Source: an uncultured Prochlorococcus sp.
Lineage (GTDB): Bacteria; Cyanobacteriota; Cyanobacteriia; PCC-6307; Cyanobiaceae
Assembly: GCA_902627335.1 (NCBI GenBank)
Contig: CACOIV010000010.1
Span: 1 to 49,691 of the forward strand
Reading direction: 5' to 3'
Length of the DNA: 49,691 nucleotides
Shown here: piece by piece, positions 1 to 10,243 of the stretch
Layout: each line of letters begins with the position of its first letter
Numbering within the stretch: position 1 is the stretch's first letter
Program-made: the position numbers and the translations under genes
The notes under the pieces: model-generated
The model's database searches: none
What the model saw: the letters and a program-made list of their open reading frames with translations, nothing else
What the model was told of the DNA's origin: nothing

Positions 1-744
1 ATCGATGACCTCCCATCATGGCTATGGTGGAATGGGAGCTTAGATGATTCACCAGAAATTTTTGATTATTTTTCAAAGAAAGGAAAAAGATTGATCATTG
101 ATACGGCAAATGGTTCTTCTGAAAGATGTATAGATATTCTTACTAAGGTATTAAAATCTAAAAGAGCAATAAACGATTTAAATTGGGTTAGGCTAAAAAG
201 TTGGAGAGAATCTTTAGCAATGATATTCGACCCTCCCTCTAGAAGAAATTTACTTGAGCACATAACCCAAATAGATGTAGATATCGAAGGAGATAATATG
301 GTTCAAGCTTTATTTTTAATCTCATGGATTAGCGATAAATTAAATTGGCAACTTGTAAAAGCTAAAAAGGAAAACGAAATTACACTAATTAAATTTAAAA
401 GGGACAATGGAGATTACATATTAACTTCCATAAATCCAATGCCTATTGGGAACCCTAGTATTCATTCAGGGCAAGTTATAGGCTTGAGATTGATTTCAAA
501 AGTAAGTAAAGATCCCAAAAAAAATACATGCATAATCCTTGGATCAGAATCAGCGGAATGTATGAGATTAGAAGCTGGTGGCATGGCGGATATGCACCTC
601 ATCGAAGAAGTTGTCCCTAGTTTTCTTTTGTCTTCTGAAGCCGATGTGAGTAAATTATTGGCAAGTAGTAGAGGAGACACCAGTCCTTTGTTTGAAAATA
701 GCATAAATATAACCTCAGAAATCTTTAAAATTTTAAAATTTTAA
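1..744 (+). CDS. opcA: OpcA, glucose-6-phosphate dehydrogenase assembly protein (5' end cut off)
   Basis: The reading frame is open from base 1, so the gene starts upstream of the window; 247 codons including the stop are visible. The TTG at 91 is internal, because in-frame codons before it read LPSWLWWNGSLDDSPEIFDY, a conserved OpcA stretch. In cyanobacteria OpcA is the redox-responsive activator/assembly factor of Zwf, the entry enzyme of the oxidative pentose phosphate pathway, which supplies NADPH in the dark. zwf would be expected just upstream, outside the window. The stop lies 6 bp before cobB, so the two may be cotranscribed. Identification rests on recognising the family sequence, since OpcA has no simple catalytic motif. 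Confidence 0.88.
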   Translation: MDDLPSWLWWNGSLDDSPEIFDYFSKKGKRLIIDTANGSSERCIDILTKVLKSKRAINDLNWVRLKSWRESLAMIFDPPSRRNLLEHITQIDVDIEGDNMVQALFLISWISDKLNWQLVKAKKENEITLIKFKRDNGDYILTSINPMPIGNPSIHSGQVIGLRLISKVSKDPKKNTCIILGSESAECMRLEAGGMADMHLIEEVVPSFLLSSEADVSKLLASSRGDTSPLFENSINITSEIFKILKF

Positions 745-750
745 AGATCC

Positions 751-2127
751 ATGTCCTGCATTATTTCAGCACCTGCAACTGGTAATGGAAAGACAACAGT
801 CTCCCTATTGATATCAAGTTGGGCATATTCAAAAGGATTAAAACTTCAAACATTTAAAGTAGGTCCAGATTATCTAGATCAACAACAACTAAGTTCCATT
901 GGTCATCCAATATGTAGAAACCTAGATATTTTCCTCAGCGGAGAGAAATGGATAAAAAGAACATTTATTAAATATGCAAGTGAGATGGACCTAGCACTCA
1001 TTGAGGGGGCAATGGGGCTCTTTGATGGACTTGGATCAACTGATTTTTCTAGCACAGCCAATGTTGCAAAGGTTTTAAAATTACCCTTAATATTTGTCGT
1101 TGATGCAAGGGGTAAAGTAGCTTCACTTTTACCTGTATTTAGAGGGTTTAAAGATTTTGATAATGAGGTCTCAATAAAAGGAATCATTTTTAATAATGTA
1201 AACTCAGTGAGACACCAAAAATTGATTAATGAAGTTTTTAAAAATGAATCAATTCAAGTCCTTGGTTTTCTACCATTTAATAAGAGAATTGCTCTAAGTA
1301 GTGGGAGATTAGGTTTAACTTCCCCAAAAGAGTCAGAAAAAATAATTGATGTAGATTACTTTGCAAACTTTGCAGAAAAACATTTAAACATTTCACAAAT
1401 AGTTAAATTATTAAAGCCTCCTGATAAAAAGAATTCCAGGTTTGAATATTCAAATTTAATTACGTTAAAAGATAATAGACCAATTGCAATAGCCGAAGAT
1501 AAAATATTTCATTTTCAATACCCGGAGACGAAGGAATATCTAAAAGAGATTGGTATACCTTTAATTCCTTGGAATATATATGAAGATGAAGAGATTCCAA
1601 TTGAAGCAAAGGCATTAATAATTCCAGGGGGTTTTCCTGAAAAATATGCAAATCATATTAGTTCTTCAAAAAGAAGCTTGGATTCTTTGAGGAATTTCTA
1701 TAAGAGGGGTTTTATTTATGCAGAGTGTGGAGGCATGATGCTTTTAGGTAAATCAATTCAAGATCAAAATGGATACCAGTTTAAGATGGCAGGAATATTA
1801 CCCTTTAAATTTAAAAAGGGAAATTTATCTGTTGGCTATAGATATATAAAAGGAAAAGAAAAATCACTACTTTTAAGTGAGAAACAATTTCTTAGAGGAC
1901 ATGAATTTCATTACTGGCAAATCCAAAAAGACAATTTTATTTCAGAGAAAGAGACCAAAGGTACATCAGAATTTAGACCCTCTTGGGATATCAAATCATG
2001 GGGTACTAACTATATAGAGGAGGGTCTAGAAAATAAATACATACATGCGAGCTGGATACATTTGCATTTTCCTAGCAATACACATGCATTGAAAAACTTA
2101 TTAAAAATTACTCAAAGTATTTTTTAG
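751..2127 (+). CDS. cobB: Cobyrinic acid a,c-diamide synthase (CbiA/CobB)
   Basis: This 458-residue protein is the ATP- and glutamine-dependent amidase that amidates the a and c side chains of cobyrinic acid in cobalamin (here probably pseudocobalamin) synthesis. The N-terminal dethiobiotin-synthetase-like domain has the nucleotide loop TGNGKT at residues 10-15 and KVGPDYLD at 36-43, a CbiA/CobQ signature. The C-terminal class I glutamine amidotransferase-like domain has the nucleophile in AECGGMM (Cys326), and HLHF near the end supplies the catalytic His. Length is normal for the family. It starts at an ATG 6 bp after opcA and ends 3 bp from the convergent gene at 2131-2610, leaving almost no room for a terminator. 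Confidence 0.93.
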   Translation: MSCIISAPATGNGKTTVSLLISSWAYSKGLKLQTFKVGPDYLDQQQLSSIGHPICRNLDIFLSGEKWIKRTFIKYASEMDLALIEGAMGLFDGLGSTDFSSTANVAKVLKLPLIFVVDARGKVASLLPVFRGFKDFDNEVSIKGIIFNNVNSVRHQKLINEVFKNESIQVLGFLPFNKRIALSSGRLGLTSPKESEKIIDVDYFANFAEKHLNISQIVKLLKPPDKKNSRFEYSNLITLKDNRPIAIAEDKIFHFQYPETKEYLKEIGIPLIPWNIYEDEEIPIEAKALIIPGGFPEKYANHISSSKRSLDSLRNFYKRGFIYAECGGMMLLGKSIQDQNGYQFKMAGILPFKFKKGNLSVGYRYIKGKEKSLLLSEKQFLRGHEFHYWQIQKDNFISEKETKGTSEFRPSWDIKSWGTNYIEEGLENKYIHASWIHLHFPSNTHALKNLLKITQSIF

Positions 2128-2130
2128 AAA

Positions 2131-2610
2131 TTAATTGAAAATCATAGAAAAAATTTCATAAGGAGAACCAAGATAAACAATTCCAGGAAGAGTAATTAAT
2201 GGTCCCAGAAAACTTCCAACAACAACCTCTAATTTTGTATGTCCTAATGATTCCTTGAGAAAAATCTCTTTGTTTTTATCTAATTCCCTTGAAATCTTAT
2301 TTATCTCAATTGCCTGCATCCCAGCTGATCTACGAATGCCGCTCGCATCATACATAACTATCAGCGATATTCCTACTGATAAAGCAAATGCAGGATTATC
2401 GAATCCTAATTCCCATCCTATTCCTGCTGACAATGCGGAAATTAATGCGGAATGACTTGAAGGCATCCCACCTGTTTGAAAAACGATCCCAAATCTTAAT
2501 TCACCCTCAGAAAACAAATTAAATATTATTTTTAGAAGTTGAGCTGTTAAACATGATATTAAGCTCCAAAAAAGTAGTTGATTTTTTAATAGTTCTGATA
2601 ACTCTGCCAT
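2131..2610 (-). CDS. DUF212/YuiD-like membrane protein, acid-phosphatase/haloperoxidase related
   Basis: This 159-residue protein matches the DUF212 (YuiD) family, annotated as related to acid phosphatase and vanadium haloperoxidase. It has several hydrophobic segments, a PSSHSA motif at residues 50-55 and the conserved MYDASGIRRSAG stretch near 86-97. The PSSH motif resembles one phosphatase motif of PAP2 enzymes, but the full PAP2 signature is not visible. No substrate is known. It lies 14 bp downstream of crtE on the same strand, so it is probably cotranscribed; a role in prenyl-phosphate handling is only a guess from that neighbour. Confidence 0.8.
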   Translation of the reverse strand: MAELSELLKNQLLFWSLISCLTAQLLKIIFNLFSEGELRFGIVFQTGGMPSSHSALISALSAGIGWELGFDNPAFALSVGISLIVMYDASGIRRSAGMQAIEINKISRELDKNKEIFLKESLGHTKLEVVVGSFLGPLITLPGIVYLGSPYEIFSMIFN

Positions 2611-2624
2611 ATTTGAATAAATTT

Positions 2625-3527
2625 TTATCTATCTCTATTAGTAATAAAATCAGCAAGCGCAACTAAACAAATTGCATCTTCCCCCCATGGCATTATTGCT
2701 TCCTTCGCATTTTTAACTAAACTTAATGCTCTTCTTTTGGATTCCTCCAATCCAAGTAATTTTGGATAAGTGGTCTTATCAGCCAAAAGATCTTTACCCG
2801 CTGTTTTTCCTAAAATCTCACTATTAGATGTCACATCTAAAATATCATCGATGATTTGGAATGCCAAACCAATCCCTCTTGCATATTTAGTAAGAGCATC
2901 AAGCATTTTTGTGTCTGCTCCAGCTATCATAGCCCCAGTCCTTACACAAGCTTTTAAAAGAGCACCTGTTTTATGTAAATGTATATACTCTAGAGTTTCA
3001 AGATCAACTTCTTTACCCTCGCACTCTAAATCAACTACTTGACCACCTACTAATCCTGGAGCGCCAGCTACCAATGATAGTTCACCTACAACATTTATAA
3101 GCCTTTCAGGGCTTACTCCAGGGCTTCTTAATGAGACCATTTCAAACGCTCTTGTAAGCAATGCATCGCCAGCAAGTATTGCGATAGCATCTCCGTATAC
3201 TTTATGGTTTGTAGGTCTTCCTCTCCTTAAGTCATCATTATCCATTGATGGTAAATCATCATGAATGAGTGACATCGTATGGATCATTTCAATAGCAACT
3301 GCTGTGGGCACTGCAAAAGTTGGATCACCTCCCGCCAAAGAGCAAGATGCTAAACATAAAATAGGTCTTATCCTTTTTCCACCCGCTAACAAAGAATATC
3401 TCATTGATTCCCTAAGTATTTCAGGTTTTTCTGGTGAGAGTGAAAAGTCAAGAGCATCTTCAACGACCTTTTTCGTCTCTATCAGATATTTTTCAAAATC
3501 AAACTCGGAAGAATTAACTTTATTCAT
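2625..3527 (-). CDS. crtE: Geranylgeranyl diphosphate synthase
   Basis: This 300-residue trans-prenyltransferase makes GGPP from IPP and allylic diphosphates for carotenoids, the chlorophyll phytyl tail and quinones. The first aspartate-rich motif DDLPSMDND is at residues 90-98 and the second, DDILD, at 227-231. GGKRIRP at 49-55 is the conserved IPP-binding region. The four-residue insert between the first two aspartate pairs is typical of bacterial and plant-type enzymes. folD lies 38 bp upstream on the same strand and the YuiD-like gene 14 bp downstream, suggesting a folD-crtE-yuiD unit. The window also holds dxr (47148-48377) and crtL (13722-14933), from the same isoprenoid route. Confidence 0.95.
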   Translation of the reverse strand: MNKVNSSEFDFEKYLIETKKVVEDALDFSLSPEKPEILRESMRYSLLAGGKRIRPILCLASCSLAGGDPTFAVPTAVAIEMIHTMSLIHDDLPSMDNDDLRRGRPTNHKVYGDAIAILAGDALLTRAFEMVSLRSPGVSPERLINVVGELSLVAGAPGLVGGQVVDLECEGKEVDLETLEYIHLHKTGALLKACVRTGAMIAGADTKMLDALTKYARGIGLAFQIIDDILDVTSNSEILGKTAGKDLLADKTTYPKLLGLEESKRRALSLVKNAKEAIMPWGEDAICLVALADFITNRDR

Positions 3528-3565
3528 TATCTAAATTCTTAAATTTTTTAAAATGTTTTTTTGTT

Positions 3566-4462
3566 TCATGGTAAGAGATCTTTCAATGTTGAATTAAGTC
3601 CGCACCTTTTTTGCCAACTATAAATTGTGTTTACTAACAACATAGTAACTGTCATTGGCCCGACGCCTCCAGGAACTGGAGTATATGCCAATACTTTAGA
3701 TACAACATCTTCTAATTTTACATCCCCGCATAATTGAGTTGTACCATTATTTGAACTTTTTAATCTATGAATCCCAACATCGATGACGACAGCACCCTCT
3801 TTGATGAAACTTGAATCTATGAAATTTGGCTTACCTGCAGCTACGACTAATATATCTGCCTTATTAGAAATTTCCTTTAAATTAGTTGTTTTAGAATGGG
3901 CAATTGTTACAGTCCCATTTAGATTTAGCATCATTAAAGCAATTGGTTTACCCACAAGAAGGCTTCTTCCTATAACTACAATTTGTTTACCTGAAATTTT
4001 TATTTTTTTGGAATTTAAAAGGTTAATAATTCCTGCAGGTGTACAAGATCTTAATCCAGATTCATTTTTTAATAACTTCCCAACATTATTTTCATGTAAT
4101 CCATCTACGTCTTTAACGGGAGATATTTTACTAATCAATTTTTGTGCATCCAATTGTGAGGGTAAAGGTAATTGCAACAATATTCCATCTACCTCAGCAT
4201 TTAAATTTAATTTATTTAATAATTCCTCTAAGTCTCTATTGCTTACATCATTATCTAAATGAAAAAGCAAACTTTTAATTCCTACCCTTTCGCAGGCCTT
4301 TTCTTTATTTTTTACATATACTCCACTAGCGGGATCATCCCCTACCCTAATTACAGCTAAGCTGGGCGGTCTTTCCCCTTCTTTAGTACCTTTATGAATA
4401 TCATTTTTTAATCTTTCTTGAATCTCTAGAGATAATTGTCTTCCATCTAATTTTATTGGCAT
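3566..4462 (-). CDS. folD: Bifunctional methylene-THF dehydrogenase/cyclohydrolase
   Basis: FolD oxidises 5,10-methylene-THF to methenyl-THF and hydrolyses this to 10-formyl-THF in one-carbon metabolism. The 298-residue length is typical. YVKNKEKAC at residues 49-57 contains the catalytic Tyr49 and Lys53 by analogy with the E. coli enzyme. [10 protein letters not shown] and the NADP-binding GRSLLVGKP follow in order, and [10 protein letters not shown] closes the active site. It is the first gene of a leftward unit with crtE. The divergent HD-domain gene starts 73 bp away, so promoters for both must fit in 4463-4535. Confidence 0.96.
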   Translation of the reverse strand: MPIKLDGRQLSLEIQERLKNDIHKGTKEGERPPSLAVIRVGDDPASGVYVKNKEKACERVGIKSLLFHLDNDVSNRDLEELLNKLNLNAEVDGILLQLPLPSQLDAQKLISKISPVKDVDGLHENNVGKLLKNESGLRSCTPAGIINLLNSKKIKISGKQIVVIGRSLLVGKPIALMMLNLNGTVTIAHSKTTNLKEISNKADILVVAAGKPNFIDSSFIKEGAVVIDVGIHRLKSSNNGTTQLCGDVKLEDVVSKVLAYTPVPGGVGPMTVTMLLVNTIYSWQKRCGLNSTLKDLLP

Positions 4463-4535
4463 TTTAAAAAAGTTCTCCTTTTTTATATAAGATGCCTATA
4501 ATTTGGAGAAAAAGAAATAGATTAAAATATTTTCT

Positions 4536-6011
4536 GTGCAAAACCTTACATGGCTATTAAAGAAAATAAATATTTTATGGGTACGAGGACAGCTACCATC
4601 TAGGTTACCAACTCCATTCCAAAAGATTGATAATTTAATTATTTTTCTGATTTGTATCCTTATTTCTATAATTTCATCATTTAAGCTTCTGGACTTCAAA
4701 CCCTTAAATCAAGAAATAGTTTTTTCTTGGTCTGTAACGTTTCTGGAGATTTTGTTTTGTTGTATATCTTTGATTTATATTTCAAAGAAAGAAAATCCCA
4801 CTATTAATGCGAGGCAAATAATTCTTATTCTTGGTTTATTATTAATTGCTCAAGGAATTAAATTAAACTTTTCAAACTTTAGTCCTTTATCAATAATTGT
4901 TCCTCCTGCTCTAATTATTTCCCAGGGCATGGGCACCTTAACTGCTCTTACATGGGTATCAGTAGCTTGTATAAATTGGCCAGGTACAGTTAATTTAGTA
5001 AATAACAATTTATTATTAATAACCTTTATTTCCGCATGCATTGTATCTATTCTTGGTGGAAAAATTAGAGGTCGGGCACAACAACTTCAAATATCAATAC
5101 TCGTCCCTTTTGGAGCACTTCTTAGTCAATGGATTATTTTGTTTGCAAATGGTAAAAATTATAGATATTACAATATTCCAAATTTGTTAATAAGTCCTGG
5201 GGATATTTTTTCGGATTTTATTTTTTTAGCAATTCTTATGTTGGTTACAATTTTAATCATGCCAATTTTGGAATCAATTTTCGGATTATTAACAAAAGCT
5301 AGACTTCTTGAACTTGCTGATCAAGAAAAACCTTTATTGAGAAAACTATCCGTTGAAGCACCTGGAACTTTTGAACATACACTTTTAATATGCGGCTTAG
5401 CTGAGGAGGCCACAAGGATAATAGGAGGAGATGTTGATCTTATAAGAACAGGAGCTTTGTATCACGATATTGGAAAACTTCATGCGCCAAATTGGTTTAT
5501 AGAGAATCAAACTGGATCTACTAATCCTCATGACAAGCTTGATAATCCCACCTTAAGTGCAAAAATCTTACAAGATCATGTTGATAAAGGTTTGAATTTA
5601 GCAAGAAAATATAGACTTCCAAAACTATTAGCAAGTTTTATCCCAGAGCATCAAGGTACTTTAAAAATGGGATATTTCTTTCATAAAGCAAAAGAAAAAA
5701 ATAGTGCGGTTTCAGAAAATATTTTTAGATACAAAGGCCCTATACCTCAATCCAAAGAGACCGCTATTTTAATGCTTGCAGATGGTTGTGAAGCTGCATT
5801 AAGAGCAATGAAAATAGATGCTACTGACCATGAAGCAATTACAATAATTTCTAATATTATTAAATCAAGGGAAAATGATGGTCAATTATTAGAAAGTAAT
5901 TTATCAAAAGCAGAAATTTTTCTTATCAAAAAGTCATTTTTAAATGTTTGGAAAAGAATTAGGCATAGAAGAATTCAATATCCCTCATCAAAAAACAATA
6001 CTTTTTCCTAA
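4536..6011 (+). CDS. Membrane HD-domain phosphodiesterase, PgpH-like (putative c-di-AMP hydrolase)
   Basis: The 491-residue protein starts at a GTG and has a hydrophobic N-terminal half with about seven or eight membrane segments, then a cytoplasmic HDIG domain. The domain matches PgpH-type c-di-AMP phosphodiesterases in order: FEHTLLICGLAEEA, ALYHDIGKLHAPNWFIENQ with His310/Asp311, NPHDKLDNP, and PEHQGTLKMGYFF with metal-binding His. PgpH proteins normally carry a large extracellular 7TMR-HDED domain before the membrane region; here only about 30 residues precede the first hydrophobic segment, so this is a short form. c-di-AMP degradation is inferred from the HD domain and is not shown. The gene ends 3 bp from the convergent gene at 6015. 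Confidence 0.8.
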   Translation: MQNLTWLLKKINILWVRGQLPSRLPTPFQKIDNLIIFLICILISIISSFKLLDFKPLNQEIVFSWSVTFLEILFCCISLIYISKKENPTINARQIILILGLLLIAQGIKLNFSNFSPLSIIVPPALIISQGMGTLTALTWVSVACINWPGTVNLVNNNLLLITFISACIVSILGGKIRGRAQQLQISILVPFGALLSQWIILFANGKNYRYYNIPNLLISPGDIFSDFIFLAILMLVTILIMPILESIFGLLTKARLLELADQEKPLLRKLSVEAPGTFEHTLLICGLAEEATRIIGGDVDLIRTGALYHDIGKLHAPNWFIENQTGSTNPHDKLDNPTLSAKILQDHVDKGLNLARKYRLPKLLASFIPEHQGTLKMGYFFHKAKEKNSAVSENIFRYKGPIPQSKETAILMLADGCEAALRAMKIDATDHEAITIISNIIKSRENDGQLLESNLSKAEIFLIKKSFLNVWKRIRHRRIQYPSSKNNTFS

Positions 6012-6014
6012 AAG

Positions 6015-6464
6015 TTACAGTCTAATTTTCCTTCGATGCTTTGGAAGGCACCAATAAAGTAATGCTATAACACTTAATAGAGATGTTGCCAGAGTTATTC
6101 CACCAAGACCTATAAAATCTCTAAGATTAATCAGTCTTACTATTGAATAAGGTAATGCCCCTGAAATTACCATTGAAAGTGAAATCAAAGTAAGAGTAAC
6201 GCCCCATTTTTTTTCTGCTAATAAAGCAGATGAAGATACAATTCCAACAATTGCTGCTGGCCATCCCAAGCTGATAGCTAAAGTGATATTTGCAACTTTT
6301 AGAGGGGGACCATAGCTTATTACTAATGCTATTACGGGTAAAGCTATGACATTACTAATTAAACCTATCCAGGATAGGGACCAATAGCCAATTATCCTAT
6401 CTCTCATTGAATATTTAAATACTATTAAATTAAGATTAACACTTATTAAAATAAAAGACAGCAA
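6015..6464 (-). CDS. Conserved hypothetical membrane protein
   Basis: I do not recognise a named family. The predicted protein has about four hydrophobic segments and a basic C-terminus (KHRRKIRL), giving a small inner- or thylakoid-membrane protein. The frame allows 149 residues from 6464, but an in-frame ATG at 6407 (MRDRIIGYWSLSW) gives 130 residues and looks the more natural start; no clear Shine-Dalgarno site decides between them. It lies 36 bp downstream of leuA on the same strand and could be cotranscribed. Codon use is like its neighbours. Confidence 0.62.
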   Translation of the reverse strand: MLSFILISVNLNLIVFKYSMRDRIIGYWSLSWIGLISNVIALPVIALVISYGPPLKVANITLAISLGWPAAIVGIVSSSALLAEKKWGVTLTLISLSMVISGALPYSIVRLINLRDFIGLGGITLATSLLSVIALLYWCLPKHRRKIRL

Positions 6465-6500
6465 ACTATTAATTGAAAAAATTAATAACTTTAAATCAAG

Positions 6501-8120
6501 TTACACTTTTCCTTTTTTTTCAACAGTATCTTTCTGCGGGTGTATAGAGTCTTTTTTCTCAGTAAAGATTAATCTATTTAGAGCATTTACATAAGCATTA
6601 GCTGATGCAACTACAACATCAGTATCGGCTGAATGTCCAGAATAAATTTTGCCGTTATTCCTTATCCTAATAGTCACTTCACCAAGAGCATCAATTCCTT
6701 CAGTAACTGACTTAACAGAAAACTCTATAAGCTCATTAGGAACTTTAGCAAGAGTATTTAATGCTTCACAAACCGCATCAACAGGCCCTGTTCCTAAAGC
6801 GACAACAGTACTTTCAGTAAGTTCCTCAGTATCATACAAAGTTATTGTGGCTGTAGGCTTAGATGAATTTCCGCAGCTTACTTGTACAAGTTTTAATTGA
6901 AATTTGGATTCAGGAAGTTGAACTTGTTCACTTACAATCGCTTCTAAATCTCTATCAGTTATTTCTCTTTTCCTATCAGCTAACTCCTTAAAACGTGCAA
7001 AAGCATCGTTTAAGTCTTCTCTACTTAAGTCATACCCCATTTCTTCTAATCTTGCTCTTACAGCACTTCTCCCACTTAATTTTCCTAAAGAAATTTTATT
7101 ATCACTAAGCCCAACAGTTTTAGCATCTATTATTTCATAAGTTAATCTATTTTTAAGAACTCCATCCTGATGAATTCCTGATTCATGTGCAAAAGCATTT
7201 GCTCCAACAATTGCTTTATTGGGCTGTACATTCATGCCAGTCAAATTAGAAACCAAGCGTGATGTCTTTGTGATTTCTTCAGTTCTTATAGCTGTTAAGG
7301 GGGTTGGAGAATCTTCACTTCTATTAAAGAATTTATTGTAAAAACTCTTTCTAACATGTAACGCCATAACTAGCTCTTCAAGAGATGCATTCCCGGCCCT
7401 TTCTCCTATCCCATTTATTGTGCACTCTAGTTGCCTTGCTCCGTTCTTCATTGCCTCTAAGAAATTAGCGACTGCTAAACCTAAATCATTATGTCCATGA
7501 ACAGAAAGTACCGCCTCATCAATATTCGGTACATTTTTATTTATATCAGCTATTAATTTTCCGAATTCGGTTGGAGTCGTAAAGCCAACTGTATCAGGAA
7601 TATTTATAGTAGTTGCTCCAGCAGAAATCGCTAATCCAATAACCTCATAAAGAAATTCTGGATCACTTCTTGATGCGTCTTCACAAGAAAATTCGACATC
7701 ATCTAAAAATGATTTAGCATAACAAACCATTTCTGGAACTATTGATAAAACGTCCCTTCTTGATTTCTTAAGTTTATGTTCTAAATGTATGTCACTAGTG
7801 GCAATAAAAGTATGAATCCTTTTTTTTGGAGCAGGAGTTAGTGCTTCATAACATGCCTTTATATCATTTTTAGATGCACGCGCAAGTCCACAAATAATTG
7901 GTCCATTTTTACCACCTACAACTTCAGCAATTTTATTTACAGCTTTAAAATCTCCTGGGCTTGCGAATGGAAAGCCTGCCTCTATGACATCTACACCTAA
8001 CCTTGCTAATTGATGAGCGATGGCTAACTTCTCTTCTAGATTTAAGCTTGCACCTGGAGACTGCTCCCCATCCCTTAATGTGGTATCAAATATTAGTATT
8101 CTGCCAGGATCTTTGGACAT
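6501..8120 (-). CDS. leuA: 2-isopropylmalate synthase
   Basis: LeuA condenses acetyl-CoA with 2-oxoisovalerate in the first committed step of leucine synthesis. The 539-residue protein has [13 protein letters not shown] at residues 11-23 (catalytic Arg16 and metal ligand Asp17 of the HMGL-like TIM barrel) and the metal-binding [10 protein letters not shown] linker follows, then the C-terminal LeuA dimer domain that confers leucine feedback inhibition. Length fits the long bacterial form. The 218-bp gap to the divergent GH57 gene (8121-8338) is extremely AT-rich and presumably holds both promoters; no leader peptide or T-box-like structure was recognised. Confidence 0.96.
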   Translation of the reverse strand: MSKDPGRILIFDTTLRDGEQSPGASLNLEEKLAIAHQLARLGVDVIEAGFPFASPGDFKAVNKIAEVVGGKNGPIICGLARASKNDIKACYEALTPAPKKRIHTFIATSDIHLEHKLKKSRRDVLSIVPEMVCYAKSFLDDVEFSCEDASRSDPEFLYEVIGLAISAGATTINIPDTVGFTTPTEFGKLIADINKNVPNIDEAVLSVHGHNDLGLAVANFLEAMKNGARQLECTINGIGERAGNASLEELVMALHVRKSFYNKFFNRSEDSPTPLTAIRTEEITKTSRLVSNLTGMNVQPNKAIVGANAFAHESGIHQDGVLKNRLTYEIIDAKTVGLSDNKISLGKLSGRSAVRARLEEMGYDLSREDLNDAFARFKELADRKREITDRDLEAIVSEQVQLPESKFQLKLVQVSCGNSSKPTATITLYDTEELTESTVVALGTGPVDAVCEALNTLAKVPNELIEFSVKSVTEGIDALGEVTIRIRNNGKIYSGHSADTDVVVASANAYVNALNRLIFTEKKDSIHPQKDTVEKKGKV

Positions 8121-8338
8121 TTGATTACTAATTATTAACTATATAGTAATTGAATTAAAAAATAATTACTAGAATCTAACTAAAAAATAAATCATATTTC
8201 ATTATTTATCAAAAAATTAGTTAAATTATTTTATCAAAAACGATTTTTATACATAACTAAAGTATTCTTTAAAAAGTTATTCGAAGATTTTGATCCAAAA
8301 TTAAAAACTTTAAATTTAAAATTTAAAATTTCATATAA

Positions 8339-9928
8339 ATGCTGGAAAATAAAAAAGAAGAGAACTATTTAGGGAAATTAGCATTTGTCCTCCATGCACA
8401 CCTACCCTATGTTAGAAAAAATGAAAAGAATTCCTTAGAGGAAGATTGGTTATTTCAAGCAATTTTAGAATCCTATTTACCTTTACTTCAAGTAATGGAA
8501 TCATCTGAAAAGCTTAATGATAATGCAAAATTGACAATAAGTTTATCTCCTACTTTATTATCCCTTTTGAAAGATCCAGAACTCCAAGCAAAGTTTCCTG
8601 AATGGATAATGACAAGAATAGATTTACTTAATGAAGTATCAAAAGAAGATAAGGCATACTCTGAATTTCTTCTAAAAAGATTACAAAAGCAATTAAATGA
8701 CTGGGAGAAATGCAAGGGAAACTTAATCCTAAGATTTAAAAATTTATCTAAAACTGGCTTCTTAGACATCATGACTTGCGCTGCTACTCATGGATACTTG
8801 CCAATATTAAGAGAAAATGAGGAAACGGTAATTGGGCAAATAAAAACGGCTATTAATTTTCATGAAAATATTTTTGAATTAAAGCCACTAGGAATATGGC
8901 TACCTGAGTGTGCATATTATGAAAATCTTGATAATATCCTTCTTAATTGTGGAATAAGATATACAGTGCTAGATGGACATGGTATTTTAAATTCAAAACC
9001 AAGACCAAGATATGGCGTATATGCGCCAATCTGTTCAAGAAAAGGGGTTGCTTTCTTCGGAAGAGATAGTGAATCAACTCTTCCTGTTTGGTCATCAAGA
9101 GAAGGTTTCCCAGGACATGGCTCTTACAGAGAGTTTCATAAAGATTTAGGCTGGGAACTGCCTTTATCTAAATTAAAAGAGAAAGGAATATCTTCTAGTA
9201 GACCACTTGGATTAAAATTTCATAGAATAACCAATAATCGAACCACTCTCGGTGAAAAAGAATATTATGAAGAGAGAGAAGCACATAATAAAGCTAAGGA
9301 AGATGCAGAGAATTATCTTCTTCAAAGATCAGTACAACTAAAAAATTTAAAAATATCAAGTTCATTTAATCCCATTTTAGTGGCTCCATTTGATGCTGAA
9401 TTATTTGGGCATTGGTGGTATGAGGGTCCAATATTTTTAAATCATATTTTTAAAAATTCATTAAAACATAAAATAAAATTATCTCATTTAAGAGAAATAT
9501 TAACCAACAAACCTCAAATTCAAATCTGTGATCCCTCTCCATCTAGCTGGGGACAAGGTGGATATCATAATTATTGGTTAAATGATAAAAATTCATGGAT
9601 TGTTCCTGAGATAAGTAAAGCAGGAGAAACTTTCACACGAATTGTTTCAAGAAATTCTTTTGACGATACTAATAAAAGGATCTTAAAGCAAGCTGCTCGA
9701 GAATTACTTTTAGCACAGTCTTCAGATTGGAGTTTCATTCTAAGAGCAGGAACTACTACCGAACTTGCAAGAGATCGAATTAATAGACATCTTTCAAGAT
9801 TTTGGCAACTTATTGAATATCTTGATAAAGACTTGGAAGATTATAATTTCTTAAAGACAATTGAAGAAGAGGATCGGATATTTCCAAAGGTAAATATAAG
9901 TGATTGGGAAAAAAGAATTCAGGACTAA
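8339..9928 (+). CDS. GH57 family 1,4-alpha-glucan branching enzyme
   Basis: The 529-residue protein matches cyanobacterial GH57/DUF1957 proteins annotated as 1,4-alpha-glucan branching enzymes, which form alpha-1,6 branches in glycogen. VLHAHLPYV near residues 17-25 is the first GH57 motif. GIWLPECAYY contains the probable nucleophile Glu190, and APFDAELFGHWWYEGP contains the acid/base Asp352. The C-terminal helical AmyC-like region with SSDWSFILRAGTTTELARDR is intact. The start ATG follows a run of A/T with no obvious Shine-Dalgarno site. Transglycosylase activity rather than amylase activity is inferred from the family. It is a single gene, separated from leuA by 218 bp. Confidence 0.88.
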   Translation: MLENKKEENYLGKLAFVLHAHLPYVRKNEKNSLEEDWLFQAILESYLPLLQVMESSEKLNDNAKLTISLSPTLLSLLKDPELQAKFPEWIMTRIDLLNEVSKEDKAYSEFLLKRLQKQLNDWEKCKGNLILRFKNLSKTGFLDIMTCAATHGYLPILRENEETVIGQIKTAINFHENIFELKPLGIWLPECAYYENLDNILLNCGIRYTVLDGHGILNSKPRPRYGVYAPICSRKGVAFFGRDSESTLPVWSSREGFPGHGSYREFHKDLGWELPLSKLKEKGISSSRPLGLKFHRITNNRTTLGEKEYYEEREAHNKAKEDAENYLLQRSVQLKNLKISSSFNPILVAPFDAELFGHWWYEGPIFLNHIFKNSLKHKIKLSHLREILTNKPQIQICDPSPSSWGQGGYHNYWLNDKNSWIVPEISKAGETFTRIVSRNSFDDTNKRILKQAARELLLAQSSDWSFILRAGTTTELARDRINRHLSRFWQLIEYLDKDLEDYNFLKTIEEEDRIFPKVNISDWEKRIQD

Positions 9929-10009
9929 TTAAACACATTTATCCCCAACAATTGATTTCATAAAACCTAATTTTTGCAAAATGTTTTAGAAAATAAACAA
10001 TATAAAAGT

Positions 10010-10243
10010 ATGGACATTTTTAGTTTTAATTACTTCATAACTGTCCACAAATTACATTTCATGCCTCATGGCACTTACAGCTAAGCAGTCAGAAAACTTG
10101 GTTATGAAAATCGCTCTACTATTGCATAAAGTGAAAAAAGATTGATAGCTGAAGCATTATGAAATTTATATCAAGGAAAAAAATCTTATCTACATCCAAA
10201 AGGCTTTAAGCCTTTAGATCAATATCTAAAAGGGATTTTGTAA
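10010..10243 (+). pseudogene. Small ORF interrupted by three in-frame stops
   Basis: One reading frame from the ATG at 10010 to the TAA at 10241-10243 looks like protein throughout but contains TAA at 10082-10084, TAA at 10127-10129 and TGA at 10151-10153. The segments read MDIFSFNYFITVHKLHFMP..., AVRKLGYENRSTIA, SEKRLIAEAL and NLYQGKKSYLHPKGFKPLDQ, with no frameshift between them. The stops sit where CAA/CAG/GAA or TGG would fit by one base change, for example AL(W)NLYQG. I infer a recently decayed gene of about 77 codons, family unknown. The rest of the 509-bp gap (9929-10009 and 10244-10437) shows no other ORF or RNA that I recognise. Confidence 0.55.
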
